From NCBI RefSeq assembly GCF_004337985.1, contig NC_043742.1, forward strand, positions 2,466,176 to 2,530,175: 64,000 bases of DNA, read 5' to 3'. The translations under genes were made by a program, and so were the position numbers. The stretch comes from Pyricularia pennisetigena (Eukaryota; Ascomycota; Sordariomycetes; Magnaporthales; Pyriculariaceae). The notes under the pieces were generated by a model. The model saw only the letters and a program-made list of their open reading frames with translations, was not told the origin of the DNA and did no database searches. Positions 21,700-33,230 of this stretch are shown here, piece by piece. Position 1 is the stretch's first letter; each line of letters begins with the position of its first letter.

Positions 21700-22470
21700 C
21701 CCTGGAAAATAATTATTCCGTTGCACTCGAAATTAGCCGAAATTCGTTATATCGGGAATTCCACGCTTTAAGTTTTTCGAAATTTAAAGGATTAATACCT
21801 AAATTTCACAACCGTTTTAATTAACTGGTAGCTAACTTGGCGAATACCAACGTGCAAATTAACCCCATAAATGTACGAAATTATTATTTACTGGCCCTGG
21901 AAAGGAGATTCCCTATTTGGACCGAACGCCAACGCAGTACCCAACGGGTTTTGCAGGCTATAGGCAAAAATTTGGAAAAGTTAAATTTGCAATAACTTAT
22001 AGCGGACCTTATATACGAAAATTCGATTTTAGGCTTTATAACGGCTAAAACTGCTAATTATAAATTTGGGGGCAAAAAATCGTGAAAAAAACGCTAAAAA
22101 AGGCGATTAAAAGGAAAATAATAGGCAGGAAAACACTTTTAAATTACGAAAAAAAGCAAAAACTTTAATTCGGATTTTGCTTTTGTAAGAAATACTAAAT
22201 CCTCCTCCAAGGAATTAGCCGCTGGAACGTCCATAATTTCCATGGATTTCGAATTATTTACGGGTTCGATTCCAGGTGACGTTAACGAATACGCAGCGTA
22301 CAACGCCCTGGAACAGGAGGTTAATTCCGCTATTAGCGGAATTTTAAAATTACGTTCGGAATCGGATTCAGAACCCGATTATACCGGTAAAACGCTAGAA
22401 TTACAGGTTTTAACAGTGAATTCTATGGTTTTAACGAAACTTAAACGCCGCCTAAAATGGGCATTTTAAC
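21700..22470 (+). pseudogene. Copia B-1 gag, C-terminal part
   Basis: Continues the gag frame interrupted at 14039. It begins with the TSD copy and reads ENNYSVALEISRNSLYREFH. The open stretch 22242-22469 has ASP/GLU-rich sequence ending in a Lys/Arg-rich tail. Stops are scattered through it. Confidence 0.65.
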
Positions 22471-23028
22471 TTTGGAAGCTAGGTTACTTTATCCTGTACA
22501 ATATAGGTAGCACCCACCATATTTTTGCAAATAAACAATTTTTGACCGATTATACCCCCGGTTTTACAGTCAACATCGGGACCGAAGGCGGCCCTATTAA
22601 GCCTGTAAGCACCGGAATTGTGAGAATACAGGTCCGTTGCGGCCAAAAAGCTGACGAATTCAAAAAGGTTACGTTAAATAACGTTCTATATATCGCCTTG
22701 TTTTGAATAAATATCGTTAATGGCCTTATACATTATAGTGCAGGGGGCATATTATTAAGAAATATCCTGTACAATAAAAATCGCAAGGCATGGGGACGCT
22801 TAAATACCGTTAACCGTTCGTTTTGTATAAAGGTTAAAGGGTGCGAGATCCTTGTTCGAAATACATCAAAAATTTCGAATTACGCCTGGGTAATAGGTGA
22901 ATATAACACTGTTTCTAACATGGCCTTACAAAGGGTTACAAAGGGCTACGCAGCCCGTTGGAAGTAAAACTAAATAATATAAACCCCGATAATTACGAGG
23001 ACTATAATATTTACACCCATTCGGAACC

Positions 23029-23037
23029 GGAAAAAAT
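23029..23037. repeat. 9-bp target duplication, left (GGAAAAAAT)
   Basis: Identical to 23254-23262 on the other side of the small TIR element. Confidence 0.85.
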
Positions 23038-23253
23038 TAGTCTCAGGGCTCATCCCTGAAGCCCAGAGCTCCGCAATTGATCCACTTCGTTCGCTTCGCT
23101 CCACTTCGTGGCTCAATTGCGGCTTTGCAATGTACCTGTGAGCGCGATCTTTTCGGCCAATGTAATTGGTTGAAAAGCCATGTGGCTGAAAGGTACATGG
23201 AGCGCTCGGTCCCCACTGCGAAGCAGGGGGGTCTAGTCTGAGCACTGAGACTA
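23038..23253. mobile_element. 216-bp MITE-like deletion derivative of the TIR family
   Basis: It begins TAGTCTCAGGGCTC and ends GAGCACTGAGACTA with 9-bp TSDs GGAAAAAAT. Its left half matches the right end of the 1.8-kb elements and its right half matches their left end; the AT-rich interior is missing. An internal (CTTCGTTCGCTTCGCTCCA)-like duplication lies near 23085-23105. The copy keeps a high GC content and shows almost no RIP-type change although it sits in heavily mutated DNA. Confidence 0.85.
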
Positions 23254-24248
23254 GGAAAAAATACGGTAACGGAAGAGCTAAATCCCGAACAAAATACGGA
23301 AATAACCGTAAATTCACCTATAACGCAAAAACTTAACGTTAAAACACTGAAACTCCACGTAGAGTTGGGCCCCGTAGGCCCGGCAAACCGTCAAGTGACC
23401 CTTTCATACAACCTAATACAAAAAGGACTATTTCCGAAAAAAAGGGGGTTTCCCACACAAATAATCCATTGTTAAAACCTTTTTTATTATCGGATTTAAA
23501 GCAAAGCCCTGTAAATTACCTCCTTTTAGGGCTAAAACGAACTACGGACAGCTGGTTAACCCTGAAAGGAAACGGATTTACAGGTAATTATAACGAAATC
23601 CAAACCCAAAAAACCCTATTATAATACAGGCGTTTGGGGCATATAAGGTTATCAATGCTAAAAAAACCGCTAAAATTACAGAAAATTTACCTAATTTCGA
23701 CCAAATTAGGGTAATTACCTATATTATTTGCGTTAAAACCATTTCTACTAGGCGTACAAATAAAATCGCACTTTTTACACCCCCTAATATTTTCGATTTT
23801 ATAAAAGGTTATACAGTAACCTTTAAACCTAATCTTTACATCAAAAAACCCGTATTTTTGTTATTAATGGACCGAAAATCACGTTTTCGGTGGTTAATCC
23901 TACTACGAAATAAAGCCGGACCTAGGGTTTTAATGGCTATTAAAAGCTTTTTTAAGGGTTTAAAAGCTACGTACGGGCGTTAGCCCCTAGATTTTCACTT
24001 TAATGGGGTCTACGAAGTCAATACAAACATTTAAAATTGGTTTACAAACAAAGGTATTAATTTTCGCATTTCGAATCCTTATAACCACGGCCAAAACGGA
24101 CTAACGGAATGGTCCGTTAGGGTTATTTTGGATAAGTTTCGGTTTACTATTATAACGGCGGGTTCCCCATTATACTTTTAAAACTACTTACCATTTACCG
24201 TGGTTAATTTAGTTAACCGTACAACGGTAATTAATAGGGATTTAACAC

Positions 24249-24253
24249 CTTAC
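24249..24253. repeat. 5-bp target duplication of gypsy-1, left (CTTAC)
   Basis: Matches 31443-31447 after the right LTR. Confidence 0.85.
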
Positions 24254-24697
24254 TGTTACCATCAAGGTATCGGGTAACCTGTTCTGAGGGTAAAGTACAG
24301 TGGGTTAAAGCAATTGAGCGTCTGGACTGGGTAACTGGGGCTCCTTAATAACTGGGGTGAAGTTATAATCGATTCCTGGGTAGGTAATAAGTTAACTGCT
24401 GCTAAACAATCCTAAGTTAAATTTTATTTATATAATAATAAACGTGTCCTTAAATAATTCGTTATCCTGGATATAATATGTGTAATATATCTTATAACCC
24501 GTATATTATTTGTTTTATTATAATTGATATATAATATATTAATTATATCGTTTTTTTGGCGGTTACGTGGGGTTACGTGATTTTTTATATAATTTTGTTT
24601 TTTATCGGTCGGTGTTTTTTTTTGGTCGAATATCGTTAGGAGGGGTGTAACTCCGCTTGGTTTTATTGGTACCGACCCATTTTATTTGGTCGTAATA
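24254..24697 (-). repeat. 3' LTR of gypsy-1
   Basis: 444 bases, TGTTACC to TCGTAATA; the last bases show the RIP change from TCGTAACA. Pairs with 31000-31442. Confidence 0.88.
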
Positions 24698-24715
24698 TTA
24701 GGTTTCCTTTTTTTT
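24698..24715 (-). other. Polypurine tract of gypsy-1
   Basis: On the minus strand, an A8-GGAAA-type purine run directly abuts the 3' LTR. The same run lies at 40106-40123 in gypsy-2. It fixes element orientation as minus. Confidence 0.7.
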
Positions 24716-25560
24716 GGCCAAATTTTTTTAGCTTTTAAATAATTTATATTCCTTTAATTTTTGTTTTTATTTCCATATTCCTTTTTTGCTAAGCTTTTTA
24801 CATTATATCCAATCGCGTAATTAAAACTTGTAACTGTACGTCCACCGTTCGTCGCAACGATTTATCTTTTATATTTTTTTTTTCGGCGGTCGAAATGCTT
24901 TTTTATTTTATTTACGAATCGCAAAGGATCGCGAAATACGTTATATCGTTTCGGGATTTTTTTCGTTGTGTCCAATATATTCGCCTGGGTCGTTCGCGAT
25001 ACGATATTATGGGTATTTCCCGAAAATAATTATATAAAATCGCGGCCCAATATTAAAAATTTAAATTTAAATTGGAAGCGGCGGAGGAAAAAAGTTTTTC
25101 GATTGCGTAAATAAAAAAAAATGCGGTTTAAAAAAATAATAAAGGCGGTTCGTCGTGGTATCGACAGTTTGGAGGAGTTGGATCGAATCGAACGTAAAAA
25201 AATAAAATAGGAGGAACGGCGGCGATCGGCCGAAATTTTTTTTAAAATGTTTTTGGAATCGTTTTTTCCGGATTCCAATTTTGCCTGGGATTTGTTTTTC
25301 CCAATAGGTTTTTTAAATCCTTTTTTATTGGATAAAGTAAATGTTTTTACGCAATATTCGGTCGGTAAATTGCGTTATTCGTGTACTTTAATTTATAATA
25401 AATATTAATCGTTTTTTTATAGGTTTATTTAATGGTATAATTTCGAATTTTGGTTGATTTTTAACTTTTGGGAATAATAGGGAATGTTTTTTCAGGTCGT
25501 CCTTTTTTTGGTTAATTTGTTCGCAAATCCAGGTTTTAATAATATTGGCGGAATGGTTTT
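24716..25560. other. Gypsy-1 region between chromodomain and 3' LTR
   Basis: About 850 bases not explained by standard gypsy domains, conserved in gypsy-2 (40124-40950). On the plus strand a frame from about 24827 to 25409 is interrupted by only two stops (TAA near 25117, TAG near 25208), both compatible with RIP of Gln codons, and includes IDSLEELDRIERKKIK and KMFLESFFPDSNFAWD. Minus-strand frames here are also partly open (25030-25278). It is undecided which strand, if any, is coding. Confidence 0.35.
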
Positions 25561-25760
25561 TGGCAATTTTGGAGGTGGTTAAAGGGTTCCCAAATGTTTT
25601 TTTTCGTATTTGTAATTTTCCCATTTAATAAAATATTCTGTTTTACCGTGGTTGCGTTTATGGTTTAGTATTTATTCGACGTTATATATTTTTTTTACGT
25701 CGATTTCAATTTTTTTTGTGTATTGGTACCGGGTGGTGCTAATTCCAATAATAATACGTT
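25560..25760 (-). pseudogene. Gypsy-1 chromodomain remnant
   Basis: Minus-strand frame YNVE*ILNHKRNHG followed by YFIKWENYKYEKKHL. It matches the chromodomain pattern Y.VE.IL...G...Y.VKW.GY, with one stop at a probable former Gln or Arg. The clearer copy is in gypsy-2. Chromodomains of this type direct integration to heterochromatin. Confidence 0.65.
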
Positions 25761-26099
25761 AAACGTTGGGTGGATTTTTATAATTCCTGGTAATAATAGT
25801 TTATAATTGGTTTCGCTGAATTTTTTATCGATTTTAAAAAGTTTAAGCTTTTTAAAATCAAATTTGCTATTTGGTCGTTATATTTTAATATTACGTCGAG
25901 TAAAATAAACGTTATTTCCCTTTTGGAAAAATGGTCCCTTTATCCGATATTGCTTGGCGTATTTGGTCATTTCTTTTCGTACGAATTCCAATTCCTGTTG
26001 GAGTTTTTGGTAAAATTTTCGTAAATCGTTTATTTGTTTATCGGTTCGTGGGGCCGTAATTGTGGTTTTTGGTTTTTTATATACCGTAAAGCTAAATCC

Positions 26100-26700
26100 G
26101 TAATTGGTATAAAACGGGGTTATTTTGGTATTTTTGTTTTTTAAATTATTATATGCGAATTGTGCTATAGGTAATAACTGTACCCAATTATCCTACTTAT
26201 AGTTTATATAGCATTTTAGGTACTGTTTTGATATTTGGTTTGCTTATTTTATTTGTCCGTTTATTTGTGGGTCGAATATTGTAAATAATTTGTAATTGGT
26301 TTTTAGCTATTCCATTAAAAATTCCCAGAATTTTAATATAAAAAATTTATTTTTGTCCGTAATAATGTTTTTTGGAAATCCGTTATTGTTAACAATTATT
26401 TGTAAAAATGTGTAAGCAATTTTTTCGGCGTTGCTACTTTTTTTATAAAGTAGGAAATAGGCGTATTTAATAAATTTGTCCATTATAATTAATATACTAT
26501 TATATTTAATTTCAGTAAATGGTTTTTCGGAAGGTGGTAATTGAACGATAAAATTTATTATAATGGTTTGCCAGGCCTTATTAGGGGTTGGTAAAGGTTA
26601 TAGGAGCCCGCAAGGTTTATATTTGGCGGATTTGTTTTTTGCGCAAAATTGCAATTTTTAATGGTTTTTCGTACTTTTTATCGTGTTTTTTTAAAATTAT
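26100..26700 (-). pseudogene. Gypsy-1 integrase core
   Basis: Minus-strand reading shows integrase landmarks in order: NSILIIMDKFIKYAYF (first Asp), NGFPKNIITDKNKFF (second Asp), and FDPQINGQIK (consensus TDGQTER), followed by an AQFAYN block. Stops TAG and TAA lie between the blocks. Confidence 0.75.
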
Positions 26701-27049
26701 AATGCTATTTTAACCGTTTCCATATTTTGGAAATTCTTTGGTATCCGTAAGTTTTATTTTCGTGGATTTTCCGTTTTTTTTGGTGTAATTACCGTATTGG
26801 TCCATATAAAATTTCGGTGAACTGGTAAAAGGTTTCCGTTGTCGTTTACCGTAAAAACTTTCCGTATTTCCTCGGGTATTATGTGTTTATAATTTGGTTT
26901 TTTGCTAAAGGCGTCGGCCCTGCTATTTTTTATTTTTTTTCGGTAAATAATTTTAAAATGGAATTTTAGTAAGAATTTTGCTTATTTAATTTGTCGTTCA
27001 TTTGATATTTTGTTAATGGTAAAATGGATTAAGTTGTTGTGGTCCGTAT

Positions 27050-27330
27050 AAATTAATATTTTATATTTAATTCAGGATAATTGTGGTTTCCATTTTTTAA
27101 ATATTCGGATAATAGCCATAAACTTTTTATCGTAAATTTGGTAATTGAATTTTGGTTTATGTAATTTTTGTAAAAAAAAAACGCAAAGGTGCAGGCGTTT
27201 TTTTTCGTTTCGTTGGTTAAATTATCCTCCGATTGCATAATCGGATACGTCGGTTTCGATTTCACAAAGTTTCGTTGGGTTTAATATTTTAAAAATCGGT
27301 TTTTATGCTATTGCATTTTATAATTGTTCG
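27050..27330 (-). pseudogene. Gypsy-1 RNase H remnant
   Basis: Fragmentary frame between RT and integrase, including the open piece 27053-27265 that starts in a shifted frame and then reads WLLSEYLKNGNHNYPELNIKY. Position and order support RNase H; catalytic residues could not be read reliably. Confidence 0.45.
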
Positions 27331-27617
27331 AAAATTTGCTGTATTTGTTCCGTCCATTGGAATTACAAATCCTTTTTGGTTATATTGGTTAATGGGGTGG
27401 CGATCGCGCCGTAACTTTTCATAAATTTCTTATAAAGGTTTACGAATCCAAAAAATGCCCGAACGTTTTTTACCTTTTATAATTGGGGCCATTTTTTTAC
27501 TGTTTGGATTTTTAATTTTTCAAACCTAATTTTTCTAGGGGCGATAATGTATTTTAGGAAATTGATTTGTTTATTATAAAAAATGTATTTTTCGGGTTTA
27601 ATTAAAAATTTAACGTT

Positions 27618-28115
27618 TTATAGCTTTTGTAAAACTATGTAAACGTATTTTTTATATTTTTCCAACGTTTTGGAAAAAATAAAAATATCGTCCAGGTAAA
27701 TAACGATAAAAATGTTTAAATAGTTTTTGAAAACGTGGTTGTTTATAATTTCAAAAGTTGCGGGGGCGTTGGTCAAGCCAAAAAATATTACCAGGTATTT
27801 GTAATATTTTCGTTTGGTGCGAAATACTATTTTCCATTCCTCGTTTTCCTTTATACTGATTAAATTGTATATTTTTTTAAAATTTAATATCGTAAACCAT
27901 TGTATTTGGTAAAATATATTTCGAAATTTTCCTATTAATGGGAGCGGGTAGCAATTTTTTATTATAATATCGTTTAATTGTTTATAATCCACGTATAATT
28001 GTAATTTTCTGTTTTTTTTTAGTACGAAAAGGATTAGGTATTTTGCTGGTAATATCGATGGTTTAATATAGTTTTTTTTGAAGTTTTTTGCGAAATATTC
28101 GTTCAAAACCTCCAT
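27618..28115 (-). pseudogene. Gypsy-1 reverse transcriptase
   Basis: Open for 165 codons. Ty3/gypsy RT blocks are in order: SILPAKYLILFVLKKNRK, LYVDYKQLNDIIIKNCYPLP, VIFFGLTNAPATFE and the catalytic box VIYLDDIFIFS (YLDD codons at 27687-27698). The expected F.LDL..GYHQI block is replaced by FKKIYNLISI, consistent with RIP damage. The downstream thumb is broken. Confidence 0.88.
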
Positions 28116-30999
28116 TTATGTCGGATTTAAACCGTACATTTTATGGAATTTTGGTTAGGTTCCTTTTTTTAATGGTATTTCGTGGTCGAACGGACTATGT
28201 TCGGGTAATTTTATTTCGAGTTTTTGGTTAAATAATTATATATAATTTTGCTTTTTTTTGGGATTTTGCCGTTTTTGGTCTGTTTTTTCGGAATTTGTAT
28301 TATATGGTTAAATCGGTTTTAGCCTGTAAATAGTCGCTTTTTTCCGATATTGGTTCCGGGGTTAGTCGTCCTTCCTCTAAATACGCCATTTGCTTTATTT
28401 GGTTTTTCCGTGCCTTTTATTTCCTGTATAAATTATGTTATATTGGAAATCGTTTAATAATGAGGTTATTTTCCCATTAAATTTGGCCTATAGTCCAATT
28501 TATCCGGGGGTTGTTTTTTTTAAACCAGGGAATTTTTAAAATTATATTTTTGTTCCTTATTTCCGTAATATCCAAAATAATTTATTCCTTTCGTTTATAG
28601 TTCTCCATCCAAAGGTATACGGTTTTTGTGTCGATAATGCCGTTCCCGTATAAAACTGCTTTTTTTTACGGTTTGCAGTCGATATAATTTTTTTTTATTG
28701 TTAAAATATTCGTCGTTTTTTCACGATTTTTGGAAAGATTTAATTGCTTTATGCTCCGCTGTTAGAAAACGCTCGTATGGGTTTTCCATTAAATCGTATA
28801 TTTAGGAATATATGTTCGTATACTGTTTTCGTGCCTTACGTAGCGTTTAAGGTTTTTTACTCCGTTTTTATTGCTACCGTTTGGTACTTTATACCGTTTA
28901 GTTGTTTTAATTTTTTGGTTTGCTGGATTCGCGTCGTCGGTTTTTATTTATTTGGTTTCGGGGCGTATGGTTGTTCTTAATTTTGACTTTATTAAATCGG
29001 TGCTTTATTGGTGCAGGCGTTTTTCGTACGTTTATGGGTATTTCGTTGTTTTTAACGTTGGGGTTCCACACGATTTTAATTATGGGTGCGGGTCCTGGTT
29101 GTCGTAATTTCGTTTCGTGTTATACCTGTGTTTTGGTTAATATATATATTTTGCAGATATTTCGGGTATATTCGTATTATGGGAATTGTTTTTAATTATA
29201 ATATATTATAAGGTAATCGTTATAAAGGGTGAAAATTACCGTTAATTTGGTGTTAAATTTTATTTTAATTTCCTAATTAGGTAGTTTAATAATGGTATAT
29301 ATCTCGTGGATGCTTATTGTTTTGCGTCGTCGTGGAAAGTAATCGTGGATTATTCTTTTGTTAAAATGCAGTCCGCAATTGTTTTTAAAATATTTTACCC
29401 AAAAGATTTTTATATATTTGGGATATTTGGTATCCAAAATTGGGTAATTTCCGAAGGTTGGAACGATTAATCCTATAAGGTTTTATATTTATATTCGAAA
29501 TAATATTCCGGGAAATTGTATTAATTGGTCGTTTCGGTATAAATCGATAAATTTCTTTTTATATATGTAGGGGTTGTTTTCCTTTATTATATTATATAAA
29601 TTTGAAAATATGGTTTTTTTTCGCTAAATCCGTTTTTTAATTCGTTATTCAATTCGTCCGTTAGGGTTTATTAAATTATCCGGATACGGTGGGTTTATCC
29701 CAATGGTTTTAATTCTAATTTTTCTAAAATATTTAATTCCGTAGGTTTGGGTAATTTGGCGTTTTATTTGCGTAATTGTGCCGGTGGTCTGGTTTTAATA
29801 AATACGCGGTTTCCTATTGCTAGGGTCCGAATGTTTTTAGGTTTTTGTGGATATTATCCTGCGTCCATTTTTGCGCTATTGTAAATTATATAATTATCGT
29901 CGTAATATACGGTCCAATTTATTAAACTGTGTTAATCCGGTTATATTTATTAATGGGTGGTGGTATTTAATTTTAGTGGTTTTTTGCAATCGGGGTATAA
30001 ATCCGGAGTATTTTAGGGACAAAATTTGGTTATATATCCTGGTTTTTCGCATTTAAAGCATTTACCATTTTTGGGATTTTTGCGAAATTTTTTATATTAG
30101 GTCGCGTTAAGGTTTATAAATCCGTTATATATTCCGTAGGAAATATTATATTGGCGAGGCGGTTTGGGGTATAAATATTTGCGTCCCGTATTGGTTTATC
30201 GCAAAATTGGTCTCTATATGCTGCGTTTTTCGCGTTATTCCAGTTTTCGTTCGTAAAATCGGTTGTCGATTTTAATTACTAATTTTACGTGTTTGGTTAG
30301 GGTATCGGGTCGCTTTTTTTTTAACAAATTCGTTTTTAATTTTTTTCTTCAAATCCCGCATAAAAACGTACCATTACGGTTTCGGGGCCCCATAGTAATT
30401 TGGCGGTAATTTGTCGAAATTTACTGGTATATTTGGATACCGATTTGGTTAAAATAAAACGTACTAATTTACGTTTAACCGTGCGTTCCTCGTCTGGATT
30501 ACCGAATACTCCCTTAAAGCATTTTTCGAAATTTTCGTAATCGTCGAAAATGCGGTTAATTTTAGCTTTACGGTTTTTTTTTCATTGTAGTCCAAATAAT
30601 TTCGTAAAATTGGTTCGAATTAAGTAAGCGCATGGCCCTTTAATAACGAGGTTGCGTAAATGATTTTTTTGCGTTATCATCGAAATTATCCTCGTTAAAG
30701 TGAAAATAGGCCCGGATTCCCGTAAAAAATCCCTGCAAAATATTTGGGGTATTATTATAGGGTAATGGTAAAAAATATTTAATATAATTCCTATTAATTC
30801 GGTTAATTTATTCGGTTATTTGTTCCTGGAATTGTCGATTTTTTGTTTGGAGCGTCGCGACCATTTAACGCAAAACGTTAGCGTTGGCCAGAGCGTTAAT
30901 AATAAAAGGGGTTTTAGTGGTGGTTTTATTGGAAAATATTGTTTCGGCGATATTATTCGGTATCTTTTAAGGTAAAGTATTGAATAAAAGCAATTAAAA
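28116..30999 (-). pseudogene. Gypsy-1 protease and gag region, heavily mutated
   Basis: Runs from RT up to the 5' LTR. The only firm landmark is a gag zinc knuckle at 30019-30060 reading CFKCEKPGYITKFC, i.e. C-x2-C-x4-G-x-x-x-x-C with Tyr at the usual His. Open frames visible on the plus strand (28744-29195, 29847-30056) look like shadows of the mutated minus-strand gene. Gag boundaries cannot be placed. Confidence 0.6.
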
Positions 31000-31442
31000 T
31001 GTTACGATTAAAATATCGGGTAACCTGTTTTTAGGGTAAAATATAGTGGGTTGAAGCAATTAAACGTTTGGATTGGGTAATTGGGGTTCCTTAATAAATT
31101 GGGTGAAATTGTACTTAATTCCTGGGTAAATAGTAAGTCAATTGCTGCTAAATAATCCTAAATTAAGTTTTATTTATATGGTAATAAACGTTTCTTTAAA
31201 TAGTCCGTTGTCCTGGGTATAGTACGTGTAATATATCCTATAACCCGCATATTATTTGTTTTATTATAATTAGTATGTAATATATTAATTATATCGTTTT
31301 TTTGGCGGTTACGTGGGGTTACGTGATTTTTTATGTAATTTTATTTCCTGTCGGTCGGTGTTTTCTCTGGTCGAGTGTCGTTAGGAGGGGTGTGACCCCG
31401 CCTGGCCTTATTGGTATAGACCCATCTTGTTTGGTCGTAACA
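31000..31442 (-). repeat. 5' LTR of gypsy-1
   Basis: 443 bases, TGTTACGA to TCGTAACA. The right TSD CTTAC (31443-31447) follows, then Copia B-1 integrase sequence resumes. Confidence 0.88.
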
Positions 31443-32250
31443 CTTACGAAAAATTTGATCCAAAATTTGAACCTGGATTACCGCACAAACCCAATTTGGG
31501 GTATTTTTGGGCTACTAGTGGTATATATTAGGCTATTATACCGCTGGAATAATGCAAAAAATGTAATAAAATGGTTCCCCGCACCGAAATGGTGAAATTT
31601 TTAACCCATTTAACAAATTTTACAGCGTTGGTTTACGTACCCGCTAAACGAACCGTATACAAAACCTTTACCGTAAAAATTATAAAAGGCATAACCGCTA
31701 AAGATTTTGTTATTCCGGGGGAAACGTTACAAATTTTGAAGAGGGAAAATATAGATTTAAAAAGGGATTTTAATTTCAAACTCAAAAATGAAATTAACAG
31801 CGTTCCAGCGGATAATTATCCCCTAAAAAACCCTGAAAATATAGGGTATTTACCACCTATTACAAAGCTATTACCCCCCGTCACAAAGCATTTAAACCCT
31901 GAAAATACAATGTCCGCCAGGCCTGTATAACCTATTATTCGCCCCCCAAAGCCTATAACGGTAGCGGTACCTAATCCAATACTTAAAATAATGGAGATTC
32001 CGGTGTTTTTAGCACCTAAAATACAAAATATGGAATTAAATTCGCAATTCGAAAACCCAGATCTAATGGATATAAATTACGTACATTATTTTTGTTTTTA
32101 AACCCAAAAAGAAAATCAAGAAAAAACCCACCAAAGACGGTAAAGCAAATGGCTACCAACAGGCCATAAATAACGCTAAAAATGCTAAATGGTTAGCTGT
32201 TTTAGCGTTTAAATTCGACCAAATCGTTGCTGCAAGAACCTTCCGTTTCA
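31443..32250 (+). pseudogene. Copia B-1 integrase C-terminal part and linker
   Basis: Resumes the frame cut at 24253. An open piece at 31571-31930 (MVPRTEMVKFLTHLTNFTAL, then YVPAKRTVYKTFTVK) matches the same region of B-2 (17240-17521). A Pro-rich linker to RT follows. Confidence 0.65.
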
Positions 32251-33230
32251 TCCACAAAATTAAAATACCTACAGGCCGTAAACTCGTTTCTACCCGGCCG
32301 GTATTCAAATTAAAAAAGGATGAAAATAATAAACCTATAAAATACAAAGTTAGGTTTCTTAATAGGGGTTTTTTACAGGTCGAAAACCTAAATTATATCG
32401 AAACTTTCACTAACACTAATATATTACCTACCTAACAAATATTATTAGCTATAATTAATGCCCAAAACTGGGAAACAAAACAAATCGATTTCATCGGTGC
32501 GTTTTTGAATAGTGACCTTACCGACGTAAATATATATTTGCAAATTCCAAACGGTTTCAACGAATAGGCAAGAAATTGTAACCTTACCACCGTTAAATCT
32601 TTAGTGGAAATGGGCTTTAATCCGAAAGAATTGCAGGTTATACAATTGAAAAAAGCGTTATACGGTTTAAGACAGGGTCCAAAAAAATGGTAAAACGAAC
32701 TCAAAACCCTATTTTTTAAAAAGGGTTTTAAAACGTTTATTTTTAATCCCGCTGTTTTTTATAACGTTAAATCCAAACATTTTATCGTTACCTTTGTAAA
32801 CGACTACCTGCTAATAGGTTTTAAATTACAATATATTTAGGATTTCAAAGCCCGTTTTATTAAGGTATCCGCGTTGGAAAACAGGGGCCCTGCAACATAT
32901 TTTTTAGGCGTTCAAATTATAAAGGATAGGCCTAAGCGCCTACTTTGGCTCCATTAAAATCTTTATAAAGGAAATATTAACAACGTTCGGATTAGTTAAT
33001 TGCAAATTTATAGTTATTGCCTTAAAACCGGGTGTGCTAAAAGATGGCGGGGGTAAGCCCGTAAATACGCTAAAAATCAAATTATTACAGCGTATTATCG
33101 GCACTTTTATATATTTAATACTATTAACGCGTCCGGGTATCGGTTTTTCGGTTTAATAACCTTTACGGTTTTTTAATAACAACTACCAGAATCCATTTAA
33201 CGGCAGTTAAAAACCTATTACGTTATTTAA
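32250..33230 (+). pseudogene. Copia B-1 reverse transcriptase
   Basis: Homologous to 15650-16900 of B-2: KIPTGRKLVSTRPVFKLKKD at about 32262, KQIDFIGAFLN at 32480 and KALYGLRQGPKKW at about 32650. The catalytic box is FVNDYLLIG; codon 32799-32801 is AAC (Asn) where YVDD has Asp. Stops and frameshifts throughout. Confidence 0.8.

Larger units (their letters stand above)
22471..24253 (+). pseudogene. Copia B-1 protease, pre-integrase and integrase N-terminal part
   Basis: Homologous to the equivalent region of B-2 and B-3. It includes a pre-integrase block around 22780-22980 and an integrase block with LLLMDRKSRFRW at about 23855-23895. The region is split by the 216-bp TIR element at 23038 and ends at 24253 where gypsy-1 is inserted. 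Many stops. Confidence 0.7.
24254..31442 (-). mobile_element. Gypsy-1: Ty3/gypsy (chromovirus) element, inverted, RIP-dead
   Basis: 7189 bp, LTRs 24254-24697 and 31000-31442 with termini TGTTACGA/TCGTAACA, TSD CTTAC. Minus-strand order is gag with a zinc knuckle, reverse transcriptase, RNase H, integrase, chromodomain, then a polypurine tract. RT-before-integrase order plus a C-terminal chromodomain identifies a chromovirus. All frames are damaged by RIP. It is about 7.2 kb like its sister at 39663. Confidence 0.9.

Noticed and set aside
23038..23253. Tc1/mariner element with TA duplication
   Set aside because: TA does flank the ends, but all copies show longer 9-bp duplications outside TAGTCTCA, so TA belongs to the element.
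28744..29195. Overlapping plus-strand frames in gypsy-1 (and 44149-45461 in gypsy-2)
   Set aside because: They lie opposite the mutated gag region; the zinc knuckle is readable on the minus strand, and these frames have no domain.
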